A stretch of DNA of 64,000 bases from an uncultured Geobacteraceae bacterium. Lineage in GTDB: Bacteria > Desulfobacterota > Desulfuromonadia > Desulfuromonadales > Geopsychrobacteraceae. Shown here in pieces: positions 43,597 through 51,563 of this stretch. A program made the position numbers and the translations under genes. The first letter of the stretch is position 1. Each line of letters opens with the position of its first letter. The notes beneath the pieces are model-generated. The model worked only from the letters and a program-made list of their open reading frames with translations. It did not search any database and had not been told where the DNA came from. The DNA is taken from positions 29,551 to 93,550 of the forward strand of contig CALFFB010000009.1 in assembly GCA_937958075.1 (NCBI GenBank), given 5' to 3'.

Positions 43597-44268
43597 ATGA
43601 CTGTGGCGTTGTCCGGCATGAATCTGGCGGTTGAGGACTGGGGACTGGTTGATTACAAAGAGGCCTTTGCCCGGCAGCAACGGCTGGTTGAGGAGCGGCT
43701 GGCCGGTCGCGGCCATGACCTGCTGGTACTGACCGAACACCCGCCGACGATAACCCTGGGGCGGCGGGGAGGTTGCGACGATCTGCGCTATCCAGAGCAG
43801 GAATATGAGGCGCGCGGCCTGTCGCTGCAACGGGTCAACCGTGGCGGTCTGGCTACGGCTCACGAGCCGGGCCAGCTGGTGGCTTATCCGATTCTGCAGT
43901 TGAACAAACAGGATCTGCACCAGTACATTCAGGCATTCCTGCAGACGGTTAATGCTCTTCTCGGTGATTATGGCCTGACAGGACAACTCAAAGAAAAGGC
44001 ACCGGGGGTCTGGGTCAACAACAAAAAAATCTGCAGTTTCGGTATCGCCCTGAAAAAATGGACGACATCCCACGGCATTGCCCTGAATGTCAATAACACC
44101 CTGCAGGCCTTTACGACCATTGTTCCTTGCGGTGTGGGTACGGAACAGATGACCTCCATGGCTCTGGAACTTGGCCGACCTGTTAAAATGTCGGACATTA
44201 AAAGTCGTTTTGTTCACCATTTTTGTATGCAGTTCGGTTTTTCACCGGTTACGGGGAAGCTGTCATGA
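43597..44268 (+). CDS. lipB: Lipoyl(octanoyl) transferase LipB
   Basis: A 223-residue enzyme that moves octanoate from acyl carrier protein to lipoyl domains of 2-oxoacid dehydrogenases and the glycine-cleavage H protein. The catalytic pair is Lys144 (NNKKICSFG) and Cys178 (IVPCGV), 34 residues apart as in E. coli. The NRGGLATAHEPGQL motif and HGIALNVN complete the family picture. lipA is not in the window. Its stop overlaps the next start by four bases. Confidence 0.95.
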   Translation: MTVALSGMNLAVEDWGLVDYKEAFARQQRLVEERLAGRGHDLLVLTEHPPTITLGRRGGCDDLRYPEQEYEARGLSLQRVNRGGLATAHEPGQLVAYPILQLNKQDLHQYIQAFLQTVNALLGDYGLTGQLKEKAPGVWVNNKKICSFGIALKKWTTSHGIALNVNNTLQAFTTIVPCGVGTEQMTSMALELGRPVKMSDIKSRFVHHFCMQFGFSPVTGKLS

Positions 44269-45107
44269 CGGTTGAACATAAAAGAACGTCAAGACCTCTG
44301 GCGGGGAAGACCCTGTTTATAACGGGAGCCAGTCGCGGGATCGGTCTGGCCGTGGCCCTGCGGGCGGCAACCGCCGGGGCCGATATCGTCATTGCCGCCA
44401 AAACCACGGTGCCCCATCCCCGCCTGCCGGGTACCATCTACACGGCGGCGCAGCAGATTGAGGCAGCCGGTGGCAGGGCCCTGCCGTTGCCCGTCGATAT
44501 CAGGGACGAAGTGCAGGTGCGAGCGGCAGTGGAGCGGGCGGTAGAGACTTTCGGTGGAATCGACATCCTGGTCAATAACGCCAGTGCTATCTTTCTCGCT
44601 GGAATCCTTGATACGCCGGTGAAACGCTTTGATCTGATGCAGCAGGTGAATGTCAGGGGATCCTTTATTGTCAGTCAGGCCTGTCTTCCCCATCTGCTCA
44701 ATTCCGGGTCAGCGCAAATACTTTCCTTTGCCCCGCCGATCAACCTGGATCAGCGCTGGTTTGCTCAACATTCCGCCTATACCCTCGCCAAATATGGTAT
44801 GAGTATGGTGGTGGCGGGCCTGGCGGCGGAGTTTGCTGGCAAAGGGGTGGCGGTCAACGCCCTGTGGCCGAAAACTGTTATCAACACCGCAGCCCTGGCC
44901 ATGCTGGGGGGGCGGATCGCTCCGGAACACTGCCGGACGCCCGACATCATGGCCGACGCGGCCTACGAACTGTTGACGCGCGATGTGCCCGAATCCGGGA
45001 AATTCTACATCGACGAGGACGTCCTGCGTACATCTGGCATAGAGGACTTTTCCCGATATGCTGTCGCCCCGGGAAGTAACCTGGCACCAGATCTTTTTCT
45101 TGACTGA
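44265..45107 (+). CDS. Short-chain dehydrogenase/reductase (HSDL2-like)
   Basis: A 280-residue Rossmann-fold oxidoreductase. The nucleotide-binding motif is GASRGIGLA, NNAS supports the central sheet, and the catalytic residues are in HSAYTLAKYG (Tyr-x-x-x-Lys). The insert AAKTTVPHPRLPGTIYTAAQQIE is characteristic of the SDR subgroup that includes hydroxysteroid-dehydrogenase-like protein 2. The NADP preference is suggested but not certain; substrate unknown. It is translationally coupled to lipB through ATGA, though no known pathway links the two. Confidence 0.88.
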   Translation: MTVEHKRTSRPLAGKTLFITGASRGIGLAVALRAATAGADIVIAAKTTVPHPRLPGTIYTAAQQIEAAGGRALPLPVDIRDEVQVRAAVERAVETFGGIDILVNNASAIFLAGILDTPVKRFDLMQQVNVRGSFIVSQACLPHLLNSGSAQILSFAPPINLDQRWFAQHSAYTLAKYGMSMVVAGLAAEFAGKGVAVNALWPKTVINTAALAMLGGRIAPEHCRTPDIMADAAYELLTRDVPESGKFYIDEDVLRTSGIEDFSRYAVAPGSNLAPDLFLD

Positions 45108-45236
45108 TGAAAGAACGAGCCTGAAAGGACGTCAGGTTCAGCTCATGCGCCCGATAGTGGGGTGTCGGATTGTGCTGCAATTGTCAAAGGGCCGGGGCCC
45201 TCGCTCTTGATATGGAGTTTACTGGAGGAGTTCTGA

Positions 45237-46097
45237 ATGAGTACTGATTTTCAGACAGTGGTACGTTCGGTCAGTGATCTGCCGCCAATGCCGGTTGTTG
45301 CCGTGCGGGTGATGGAACTGCTGGGTCAGGAGGATGTCAACTACAAAAAGCTCAGCAGCGCTATTTCCAGCGATCCGGCGGTGTCGGCACGTCTGCTCAA
45401 GGTGGCCAATTCCGCCTTTTACAGCATGAAGCGACAGGTTAAAACCCTCGACCACGCTGTTGCCATTGTCGGCGAGCGCACCTTGCGCAGCCTGGTCCTG
45501 GCCGCAAGCCTGGAAGGGATGAACAAGTCCTACGGTCTACTGGAAAAACTGTTATGGGAAGATGCCATGGGCTGTGCTATTGCCAGCAGAATCATCGCCC
45601 GCCGTTTCTCCACAGCAGATCCGGAAGAGGCTTTTCTCGCCGGTCTTTTCCGCCACCTTGGCAAAATTGTTATGAACTACAGTGATCCGGACACCTACCG
45701 GGCCCTGGTTGAAGCGGCTTATGCTGAAGGAACGACGACCTCGGCGCTGGAAGGTCGTTTTTTCCCCTACGCCCACGAGGTGGTCGGCGCGGCGGTTCTT
45801 AACAAGTGGAATTTTTCACAGTCGCTGGTGATGACGGTTCTGCATCACCGGGATTTAAAAATTCACCTGGCAGAGGAGGACGAGGGCCGGCAGCTGACGA
45901 ACCTGGCGGCGACGGTGAATCTGGCCGGCTTCATCTGTATGAAGCTCGGTATCGGTCAGCGTCAGGCCGATGATGGTATCGATGTGACGACGGCACCCGG
46001 CGCCCAAATACTGGGGTTGTCTGCCACTCAGGTCGAAGAGGTTCTTGATGAGATCGACCGGACATTCACTGAAAACCGTGAATTTTTTGTCGGATAA
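45237..46097 (+). CDS. HDOD domain protein
   Basis: A 286-residue signalling protein. The HDOD domain runs from about residue 12 to 205 (LPPMPVVAVRVMELL, ISSDPAVSARLLKVANSAFYS, AVAIVGERTLRSLVLA, FLAGLFRHLGKIV, PYAHEVVGAAVLNKW). HDOD proteins lack a full HD catalytic pair and act in signal relay in Desulfuromonadales and Xanthomonas. An ideal GGAGGAG precedes the start. The unusual hairpin at 46106-46157 follows its stop by eight bases. Confidence 0.9.
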   Translation: MSTDFQTVVRSVSDLPPMPVVAVRVMELLGQEDVNYKKLSSAISSDPAVSARLLKVANSAFYSMKRQVKTLDHAVAIVGERTLRSLVLAASLEGMNKSYGLLEKLLWEDAMGCAIASRIIARRFSTADPEEAFLAGLFRHLGKIVMNYSDPDTYRALVEAAYAEGTTTSALEGRFFPYAHEVVGAAVLNKWNFSQSLVMTVLHHRDLKIHLAEEDEGRQLTNLAATVNLAGFICMKLGIGQRQADDGIDVTTAPGAQILGLSATQVEEVLDEIDRTFTENREFFVG

Positions 46098-46105
46098 TTC
46101 AATCG

Positions 46106-46157
46106 CCGCCCAGACGACAACGGGGGAGCTTGTGCTCCCCCGTTGTCGTCTGGGCGG
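46106..46157 (+). repeat. 24-bp perfect inverted repeat (hairpin with four-base loop)
   Basis: Left arm 46106-46129, loop TTGT, right arm 46134-46157, all 24 pairs Watson-Crick. The arms begin CCGCCCAGACGAC and contain a G5 tract. It lies between the HDOD gene and tlyA, 15 bases before the tlyA ATG. No U-tract follows on either strand. Confidence 0.95.
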
Positions 46158-46172
46158 GTGGTAACACAAAAG

Positions 46173-46916
46173 ATGAAAGAGCGCCTTGATGCATTATTGG
46201 TCAAAAGGGGACTTGCCGGATCACGGGAGCGGGCACGGGCCCTTATCCTTGCCGGCCAGGTGGTTGTCAATGAACAGCGTCTTGACAAGGCCGGTGCCCG
46301 GATTGATGATGATGCAGTTATTCGCCTGAAAGTTGACGATATTCCCTACGTGTCACGCGGGGGGTTGAAGCTGGAAAAGGCCCTTGATGCCTTTGCTGTT
46401 GATGTCAGCGGCCGGATCGTTCTTGATGTTGGTGCGTCAACAGGCGGCTTTACCGATTGTTTGCTTCAGCGTCATGCGGAAAAAGTGTATGCTGTGGACG
46501 TCGGTTACGGCCAATTGGCCTGGTCATTGCGTAGTCATCCCCGGGTTGTCAATCTGGAGCGCTGCAATATCCGCTATCTGGAGAAAGAGCAGCTGGAGGA
46601 ACTGCCTGACATGGCGGTTATCGATGCCTCTTTCATCTCCCTGGACAAGGTGCTGCCCAACACCCTGCAGCTACTGCGTGGCGAAGCGCTTGTCATCGCC
46701 CTGATCAAGCCTCAATTCGAGGTTGGGCGGGGCCAGGTCGGCAAGGGGGGAATCGTCAAGGATCCGGCACTGCACCGGCAGGTGCTGCAGAGAATTGACA
46801 GGGTGGCGGCAGATCTGGGCTGCGTGGTACGGGGTGTGATTGAAAGTCCGGTCCTTGGAGCCAAGGGAAATCGGGAGTTTCTTATCTGTCTGCAAAAAAT
46901 GATTAAAGCCGTCTGA
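46173..46916 (+). CDS. tlyA: TlyA-family rRNA 2'-O-methyltransferase (hemolysin A-like)
   Basis: A 247-residue protein. An S4 RNA-binding domain occupies about residues 1-60 (MKERLDALLVKRGLAGSRERA in part, GQVVVNEQ). A FtsJ/RrmJ-like methyltransferase follows (LDVGASTGGFTDCLLQ for SAM, YAVDVGYGQL, IDASFISLDKVLP, LIKPQFEVGR). TlyA methylates cytidines in 16S/23S rRNA, as known for Mycobacterium and Brachyspira. In-frame GTG 46158 and TTG 46143 fall in or beside the hairpin arm, so ATG 46173 is preferred, although its ribosome site (GGTGG) is poor. Confidence 0.9.
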   Translation: MKERLDALLVKRGLAGSRERARALILAGQVVVNEQRLDKAGARIDDDAVIRLKVDDIPYVSRGGLKLEKALDAFAVDVSGRIVLDVGASTGGFTDCLLQRHAEKVYAVDVGYGQLAWSLRSHPRVVNLERCNIRYLEKEQLEELPDMAVIDASFISLDKVLPNTLQLLRGEALVIALIKPQFEVGRGQVGKGGIVKDPALHRQVLQRIDRVAADLGCVVRGVIESPVLGAKGNREFLICLQKMIKAV

Positions 46917-46984
46917 TTCCGGAAAACCAGGCCGGGACCAGGCATTCGGTTTATCTTGTTGACATCAGTTGTTCAGGGGGCACT

Positions 46985-47329
46985 ATGAAAGATTGTCTGT
47001 TCTGTAAAATTATCGCCGGAGAAATTCCGGCAGCCATCCGCTATGAGGATGAGCACCTCGTTGCTTTCGAGGATATCAACCCCCAGGCACCGACCCATCT
47101 GCTGCTGGTGCCCCGCAAACACATCCCGACGACTCTGGATATTTCAGCTGAGGATCAACAGCTGTTAGGTCATCTGCTGCAGGTTGCCGGAAAACTCGCC
47201 CGCCAGGCCGGATTTGCCGATGAGGGTTTCCGGATTGTCAATAACTGCAACGCTGACGGCGGCCAGACAGTCTGGCATATTCACTTTCATCTGCTCGGAG
47301 GACGGCAGTTGACCTGGCCTCCAGGCTAA
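46985..47329 (+). CDS. hinT: HIT-family purine nucleoside phosphoramidase (HinT-like)
   Basis: A 114-residue histidine-triad protein. The N-terminal CLFCKIIAGEIP keeps the C-x-x-C pair, and the active-site triad is HIHFHLLGG. These enzymes hydrolyse AMP-lysine and similar nucleoside phosphoramidates. CAGGGGG precedes the start. The next gene follows 29 bases later on the same strand. Confidence 0.94.
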   Translation: MKDCLFCKIIAGEIPAAIRYEDEHLVAFEDINPQAPTHLLLVPRKHIPTTLDISAEDQQLLGHLLQVAGKLARQAGFADEGFRIVNNCNADGGQTVWHIHFHLLGGRQLTWPPG

Positions 47330-47358
47330 TGAATCCAACAGGACAATGACAGGATTAT

Positions 47359-48813
47359 ATGGCTGTATTTGATTCCCATACCGAGCAGCGCCTGATGACC
47401 GATATTATGGAGCTGCTGGTGACGCATTACGGTGCCGAGTTGTCTGAGAGCGATCTGGATGTGCAGATCGGCTACGTTCAGATGGCTCTAGATGACGCCC
47501 GGATGCATCATCGTGGACAGGTGCGCAAGTCAGGGGAACCCTATATATTCCATCCCTTGCGGGTGGCCCATCTGGCAGCCAGACACTGGATGGATTTTCC
47601 GTCGATTATCGCCTCTTTGCTGCATGATGTTGTTGAGGACACCCCGGTCACCCTCGCTGATGTCCATAAAAAGTACGGCAGTGAGGTGGCTCACCTGGTT
47701 GACGGCCTGACCAAAGTGACATCAGAAGTTTTAAGCCGCGATGACCTGAAAAAAGAAACCTACAAGAAGACGCTGCTGGTCGCTATTGACGATATCCGGG
47801 TGCTGTGTCTGAAATTCTGGGACCGGATTGACAACCTGCTGACCATCGGTGCCCTGTCTACCCGCAAACAGAAACTGATTGCCGACGAAACCCGTACGGT
47901 CTATGTGCCTCTGGCGCGTCATCTGGGCATGGGCTATGTCGCGACGGAACTGGAATCCCTGTCTTATCGGGTGCTCTACCCGCGACGGGCGCAACGATAT
48001 CAGCATATCGTTCTTGATCTGCAGCAGCGAACGGGCGATTTTTTACGCCAGGTCCGGGCAAAAATTCATAACGAGTGCGAAAAACTGAAGCTGGTGGCGG
48101 ATACCAGAGAACGCTGGCGCCCCTTTACCGTTGCTGCGGCCAGGGAGATGAACAGAGGGTTCGGAGCCCTTTTTACCCTGGAAGTCCAGGTGGATCGCAC
48201 CATGGACGCTTATCTTTTTCTCGGCGTATTGCACAGCTTGTTCCCTCCCATTCCCGGCAAGCTGCGGGATCACCTGAATCAGACTTCTCAACATGGTTAT
48301 CAGGCCCTGAAGACCACGGTTCAGGCGGGGGAACAGCGCATGCGGGTTGAAATTACCACCCGCAAGCTCGCCAGGTTCAATCAGGCCGGTGTCCTGGCCC
48401 CGGGATTCAAGTTCCGGCATGATAACTTCCGGGAGTTGATGAAGTCCCTGATGGAGGGGGAATCGGCCTTTGATACGGAATCTCTGAAACTGGCTTCGGC
48501 AACGATTCAGGTGTACACCCCCCTTGGCGAGGTGCGCAAGCTGCCGGAGGGGAGCAGCGTCCTGGACTTCGCCTTCGAGATCCACGATTCCGTCGGTTTG
48601 CGGGCTGTTCGCGCCATGATCAATGGGCGCACCAGGCAGCTCAAAACCCGGCTCTTCGATGGCGACCAGGTGGCCGTTGAAACGGACAAGGTTCCCCAGG
48701 TGCTGCCCAAATGGCTTGAATGGGCCGTCACCCCCAAAGCCCGTAACAGTATCCGCAAGTATCTGCGCAACAAGGTTCGCGCCTCGTCAAAAAACAAGGA
48801 ACCGATCAGCTGA
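47359..48813 (+). CDS. RelA/SpoT-like protein: HD hydrolase domain with degenerate synthetase region and TGS domain
   Basis: A 484-residue protein, shorter than full RelA/SpoT (about 700+) and lacking the C-terminal ACT domain. The HD hydrolase residues look intact: His65 (FHPL), His89-Asp90 (LLHDVVEDT), Glu93-Asp94, Asp155 and Asn159 (WDRIDN). The synthetase region is eroded: the GRPK-x-x-x-S-I-Y region is unrecognisable and the G-loop reads GYQALKTTV where GYQSLHTTV is usual. A TGS domain lies near residues 390-455 (IQVYTPLGEVRKLPEGSSVLDFAF, in pieces). It may hydrolyse (p)ppGpp or a related nucleotide. The stop overlaps the next start. Confidence 0.82.
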   Translation: MAVFDSHTEQRLMTDIMELLVTHYGAELSESDLDVQIGYVQMALDDARMHHRGQVRKSGEPYIFHPLRVAHLAARHWMDFPSIIASLLHDVVEDTPVTLADVHKKYGSEVAHLVDGLTKVTSEVLSRDDLKKETYKKTLLVAIDDIRVLCLKFWDRIDNLLTIGALSTRKQKLIADETRTVYVPLARHLGMGYVATELESLSYRVLYPRRAQRYQHIVLDLQQRTGDFLRQVRAKIHNECEKLKLVADTRERWRPFTVAAAREMNRGFGALFTLEVQVDRTMDAYLFLGVLHSLFPPIPGKLRDHLNQTSQHGYQALKTTVQAGEQRMRVEITTRKLARFNQAGVLAPGFKFRHDNFRELMKSLMEGESAFDTESLKLASATIQVYTPLGEVRKLPEGSSVLDFAFEIHDSVGLRAVRAMINGRTRQLKTRLFDGDQVAVETDKVPQVLPKWLEWAVTPKARNSIRKYLRNKVRASSKNKEPIS

Positions 48814-49874
48814 TGTCCAAGCTCGTTATTCTCTTTCTGTTGTGGGTCCTGGGGGCACCGTTGTCGGTCAGCGCCGGACAGATCAATGCCTTTATCTATC
48901 ATCGTTTCGATGATGATAGATACCCGTCGACCAATATTTCTCTCAAGGTGTTCGAAGAGCAGTTGCGCTATGTGCGGCAGAACAAGCTGACGGTTGTTTC
49001 AGTGGATGATGTTGCCCGGCGTATTACCGAAGGCAAGCCGCTGCCGGAAGAGGGCATTCTGCTGACCGTCGATGATGCGTACAGCAGCTTCTATGATGCT
49101 GCCCTGCCTGTTATCAGGCGTTACGGGGTGCCGGTGACCCTCTTTGTTAATACGGATGCCGTAGGCACGCCGGGCTATATGTCCTGGGACGAGATCGGTG
49201 AAGCTGTCGATGCCGGTGTTGAGCTCGGCAACCATACCGCCAGCCATGCTTATCTCGTTGAGCTGGCTGAGGACGAAACCCGCGCTCAGTGGCATCAGCG
49301 GGTTCGTGCCGATATCCTCAAGGCGCAGGCGGCCTTTGAACGGGAACTCGGGATGCGTCCAGAGGTTTTTGCCTACCCCTACGGGGAATATTCTGTTGAG
49401 GTGACATCCCTGTTGAAGGAGTTGGGCTTTGTCGCCGCCTTCGCTCAGCAGTCAGGCGTTATTGTCGACGGGCACGATCCTTTTATCCTGCCCCGTTTTC
49501 CCATGGGCGGACCCTATGCCACCCTTGATGAGTTCACGTCAAAAGCCGCGATGAAGGCCCTGAAGGTTGAGCAGCAGCAGCCCGTCAATCCGGTTCTGGC
49601 CCCCGGAGAGGATAATCCTCCCGTGCTGGTGTTGAGATTGCCGGAAATGGCGGGGGAAAAAGCTGTCTTGAATTGTTTTGTTCAGGGAGATAACCGCTGT
49701 CACGTGGAAATGCTGCCGGAAAAAGGGGAGGGGTGGTATCGGGTTGTGGCGGAGTCTCGGTTGTCGGGACGACGCAACAAATACACCTTGACCGGTCAGG
49801 ATACCGACGGCAGGTGGCTTTGGTTCAGCCAGCTGTGGATCAACGCGACCAACCCGGTATCATCCGAGCCCTGA
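48813..49874 (+). CDS. Exported polysaccharide deacetylase
   Basis: A 353-residue protein. A signal peptide ends near APLSVSA. The NodB-type deacetylase domain is at about residues 85-235: LLTVDDAYSSF holds the catalytic Asp pair, GNHTASHAYL the metal-binding histidines, and FAYPYGEY the later motif. A C-terminal beta-rich segment (about 260-353) with two cysteines may bind carbohydrate. The substrate could be peptidoglycan or an exopolysaccharide. Translation is coupled to the RelA/SpoT-like gene through TGATG. Confidence 0.9.
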   Translation: MSKLVILFLLWVLGAPLSVSAGQINAFIYHRFDDDRYPSTNISLKVFEEQLRYVRQNKLTVVSVDDVARRITEGKPLPEEGILLTVDDAYSSFYDAALPVIRRYGVPVTLFVNTDAVGTPGYMSWDEIGEAVDAGVELGNHTASHAYLVELAEDETRAQWHQRVRADILKAQAAFERELGMRPEVFAYPYGEYSVEVTSLLKELGFVAAFAQQSGVIVDGHDPFILPRFPMGGPYATLDEFTSKAAMKALKVEQQQPVNPVLAPGEDNPPVLVLRLPEMAGEKAVLNCFVQGDNRCHVEMLPEKGEGWYRVVAESRLSGRRNKYTLTGQDTDGRWLWFSQLWINATNPVSSEP

Positions 49875-50762
49875 TCAGCGAAGCTGCGCCTGTGCCAGTT
49901 CCTCCAGGTTGTTGAAAAGAATCATCGACTGGATTTCAGCTACATATTCCTCGCCACGGGTCGAATAGTTCAACAGCCCCTGTGCAAGGGTCAATCCGTC
50001 AGGATCCTTGCCCTTCTGTCTCAGTGTCGCGCGCATCTGCCGAAATTCCCGATAGGCATGATGGGTGTTGAGATTATTGGCGTAAGAACGTACGGAATCG
50101 TAAATTGTTGGAAAACTTTTGACCTCGTAGGTTTCCCCTTCCGGCCGATTTTCCGGAACAACGCCCCGACCGGGAACAAAGGTCCATTGACCGAAGAGGT
50201 TGTTGGCTTCCCTGGTAAAACGTGATCCCCCCCAGCCCGACTCATTGGCTGCCTGTGCCAGTGCCAGATCAACAGGAATGATATCGATGCGGCGAGAAAG
50301 CAGGTGCAACAGGGAGGTCAGCTCGTTGTCGTCTACCTCCAGGCGATACCGGGCTGCGAGTCTTTTCAGCTGCTGATACTGCTCCGGATCAAGTTCCCCT
50401 CTGGTTTTAAAGTGATGTTGCAGGGCGGCAAGCTGCTTTCGTTCGTCAAGGATTTCTTCGTTGACCATTAAAATCAGGGGCAGCATGATCTTGAAAAAGA
50501 TGCGCTTGCGCTGTTCTGTTTCACTGATGTCAGCCAGGTTGTCCGGTATTTTTTCCACGACGACCGGCGGCACCCCTTGATCATTCAGGTGAGCCAGGTG
50601 ATATTCCAAACGGGTAAAGGCCTGTTGCACGGCCATATAGTCCGATTCTCTGACAATCTGAGCCGGCGGAGGCTCGGTGCCCTTTTCGTCGGGACGCTCG
50701 GTGCAGTTGGTCAGCAACAGGCACATGAGGGTCAGCAGGGTTATGATGTTTTTCAAACGCAA
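49875..50762 (-). CDS. Bax-like N-acetylglucosaminidase-domain lipoprotein
   Basis: A 295-residue exported protein. If it starts at the TTG 50762, the N-terminus is a classical lipoprotein signal with lipobox LLTNC; GGGAG lies seven bases upstream. The frame is open to an ATG at 50852, which would put 30 odd residues before the signal. The C-terminal domain (about 165-295) has ALAQAANESGWGGSRFTREANNLFGQW (in part), the glucosaminidase active-site region of the FlgJ/Bax type with catalytic Glu in ANESG. It probably cleaves peptidoglycan glycan strands. It faces the deacetylase gene, with stops adjacent. Confidence 0.88.
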   Translation of the reverse strand: MRLKNIITLLTLMCLLLTNCTERPDEKGTEPPPAQIVRESDYMAVQQAFTRLEYHLAHLNDQGVPPVVVEKIPDNLADISETEQRKRIFFKIMLPLILMVNEEILDERKQLAALQHHFKTRGELDPEQYQQLKRLAARYRLEVDDNELTSLLHLLSRRIDIIPVDLALAQAANESGWGGSRFTREANNLFGQWTFVPGRGVVPENRPEGETYEVKSFPTIYDSVRSYANNLNTHHAYREFRQMRATLRQKGKDPDGLTLAQGLLNYSTRGEEYVAEIQSMILFNNLEELAQAQLR

Positions 50763-50803
50763 ACTGAGGCTCCCAAATAGCTCGATTTTTCCGCAACTCT
50801 TGA

Positions 50804-50831
50804 TAGACAAATTCCGAAGGCGCTTTATAAT
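50804..50831 (+). promoter_or_regulatory. Sigma-70-like promoter of the YjbQ gene
   Basis: TAGACA at 50804-50809, a 16-base spacer and a perfect TATAAT at 50826-50831, 70 bases before the start codon. Confidence 0.68.
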
Positions 50832-50901
50832 CGGTATTTCATCGATTGTCAATTTTACCGCAGTTTCTCTTGATTAAAATCTCAACAGCAGGATTTCACT
50901 G

Positions 50902-51321
50902 ATGAAACATTATCGCAAAGAACTTTTCCTCGAAATTCCATCACGCCGCGGTTTTGTCAATATCACCGACGAAGTCATGGTCTGTCTGCGCCAGAGCGGG
51001 ATTCAGGAGGGTTTATTGCTGTGTAACGCCATGCATATCACGGCAAGCGTTTTTATCAATGATAATGAGTCAGGTCTCCATCGGGACTTCGAACGCTGGC
51101 TTGAAGGGCTGGCTCCCCATGCGCCGATTCATCAATATCGTCACAACGATACCGGCGAAGATAATGCCGATGCCCACCTCAAGCGTACAGTCATGGGGCG
51201 TGAGGTCGTCGTTGCCGTGACCGGCGGTCAACTGGACTTTGGCCCCTGGGAACAGATTTTCTACGGCGAGTTCGATGGGAATCGTAAAAAACGGGTGCTG
51301 GTAAAAATTATTGGCGAATAA
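50902..51321 (+). CDS. YjbQ family protein (UPF0047, secondary thiamine-phosphate synthase type)
   Basis: A 139-residue protein with the UPF0047 signatures [38 protein letters not shown] (in part) and [14 protein letters not shown]. coli YjbQ has weak thiamine-phosphate synthase activity and the family carries that annotation; its main biological role is unclear. This genome also has a normal thiE at 19.6 kb, so YjbQ is not needed for that step. Confidence 0.92.
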   Translation: MKHYRKELFLEIPSRRGFVNITDEVMVCLRQSGIQEGLLLCNAMHITASVFINDNESGLHRDFERWLEGLAPHAPIHQYRHNDTGEDNADAHLKRTVMGREVVVAVTGGQLDFGPWEQIFYGEFDGNRKKRVLVKIIGE

Positions 51322-51374
51322 ACAAATTATGGTATGGTGTGAATCTTGAAAAGCCGGGATTTTTGAGGTGATCT

Positions 51375-51539
51375 ATGGAAACAATCAAAACTGCAAGTTT
51401 CGAATATCTGATCAGTCTGGCCAAGGAAAAGCCCGAAGGGGGATATCGCTTTCTGCTTGATGGTGAGGAGTATGACATTGGTGATGTTCTTGAAATTTCA
51501 GCGATTGCAACCAGGCATGGCTATATCGTGATTTATTAA
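51375..51539 (+). CDS. Small hypothetical protein, 54 residues
   Basis: A short open frame starting METIKTASFEYL and ending ATRHGYIVIY. GAGGTG lies four bases before the ATG. The composition is protein-like, with an amphipathic N-terminal helix and strands LLDGEEYDIG and YIVIY. It lies between the YjbQ gene and the ferritin-like gene on the same strand, 24 bases before the latter. I do not recognise it. Confidence 0.62.
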   Translation: METIKTASFEYLISLAKEKPEGGYRFLLDGEEYDIGDVLEISAIATRHGYIVIY

Positions 51540-51563
51540 CACAGGATCCAAAGGAGTGATGGA

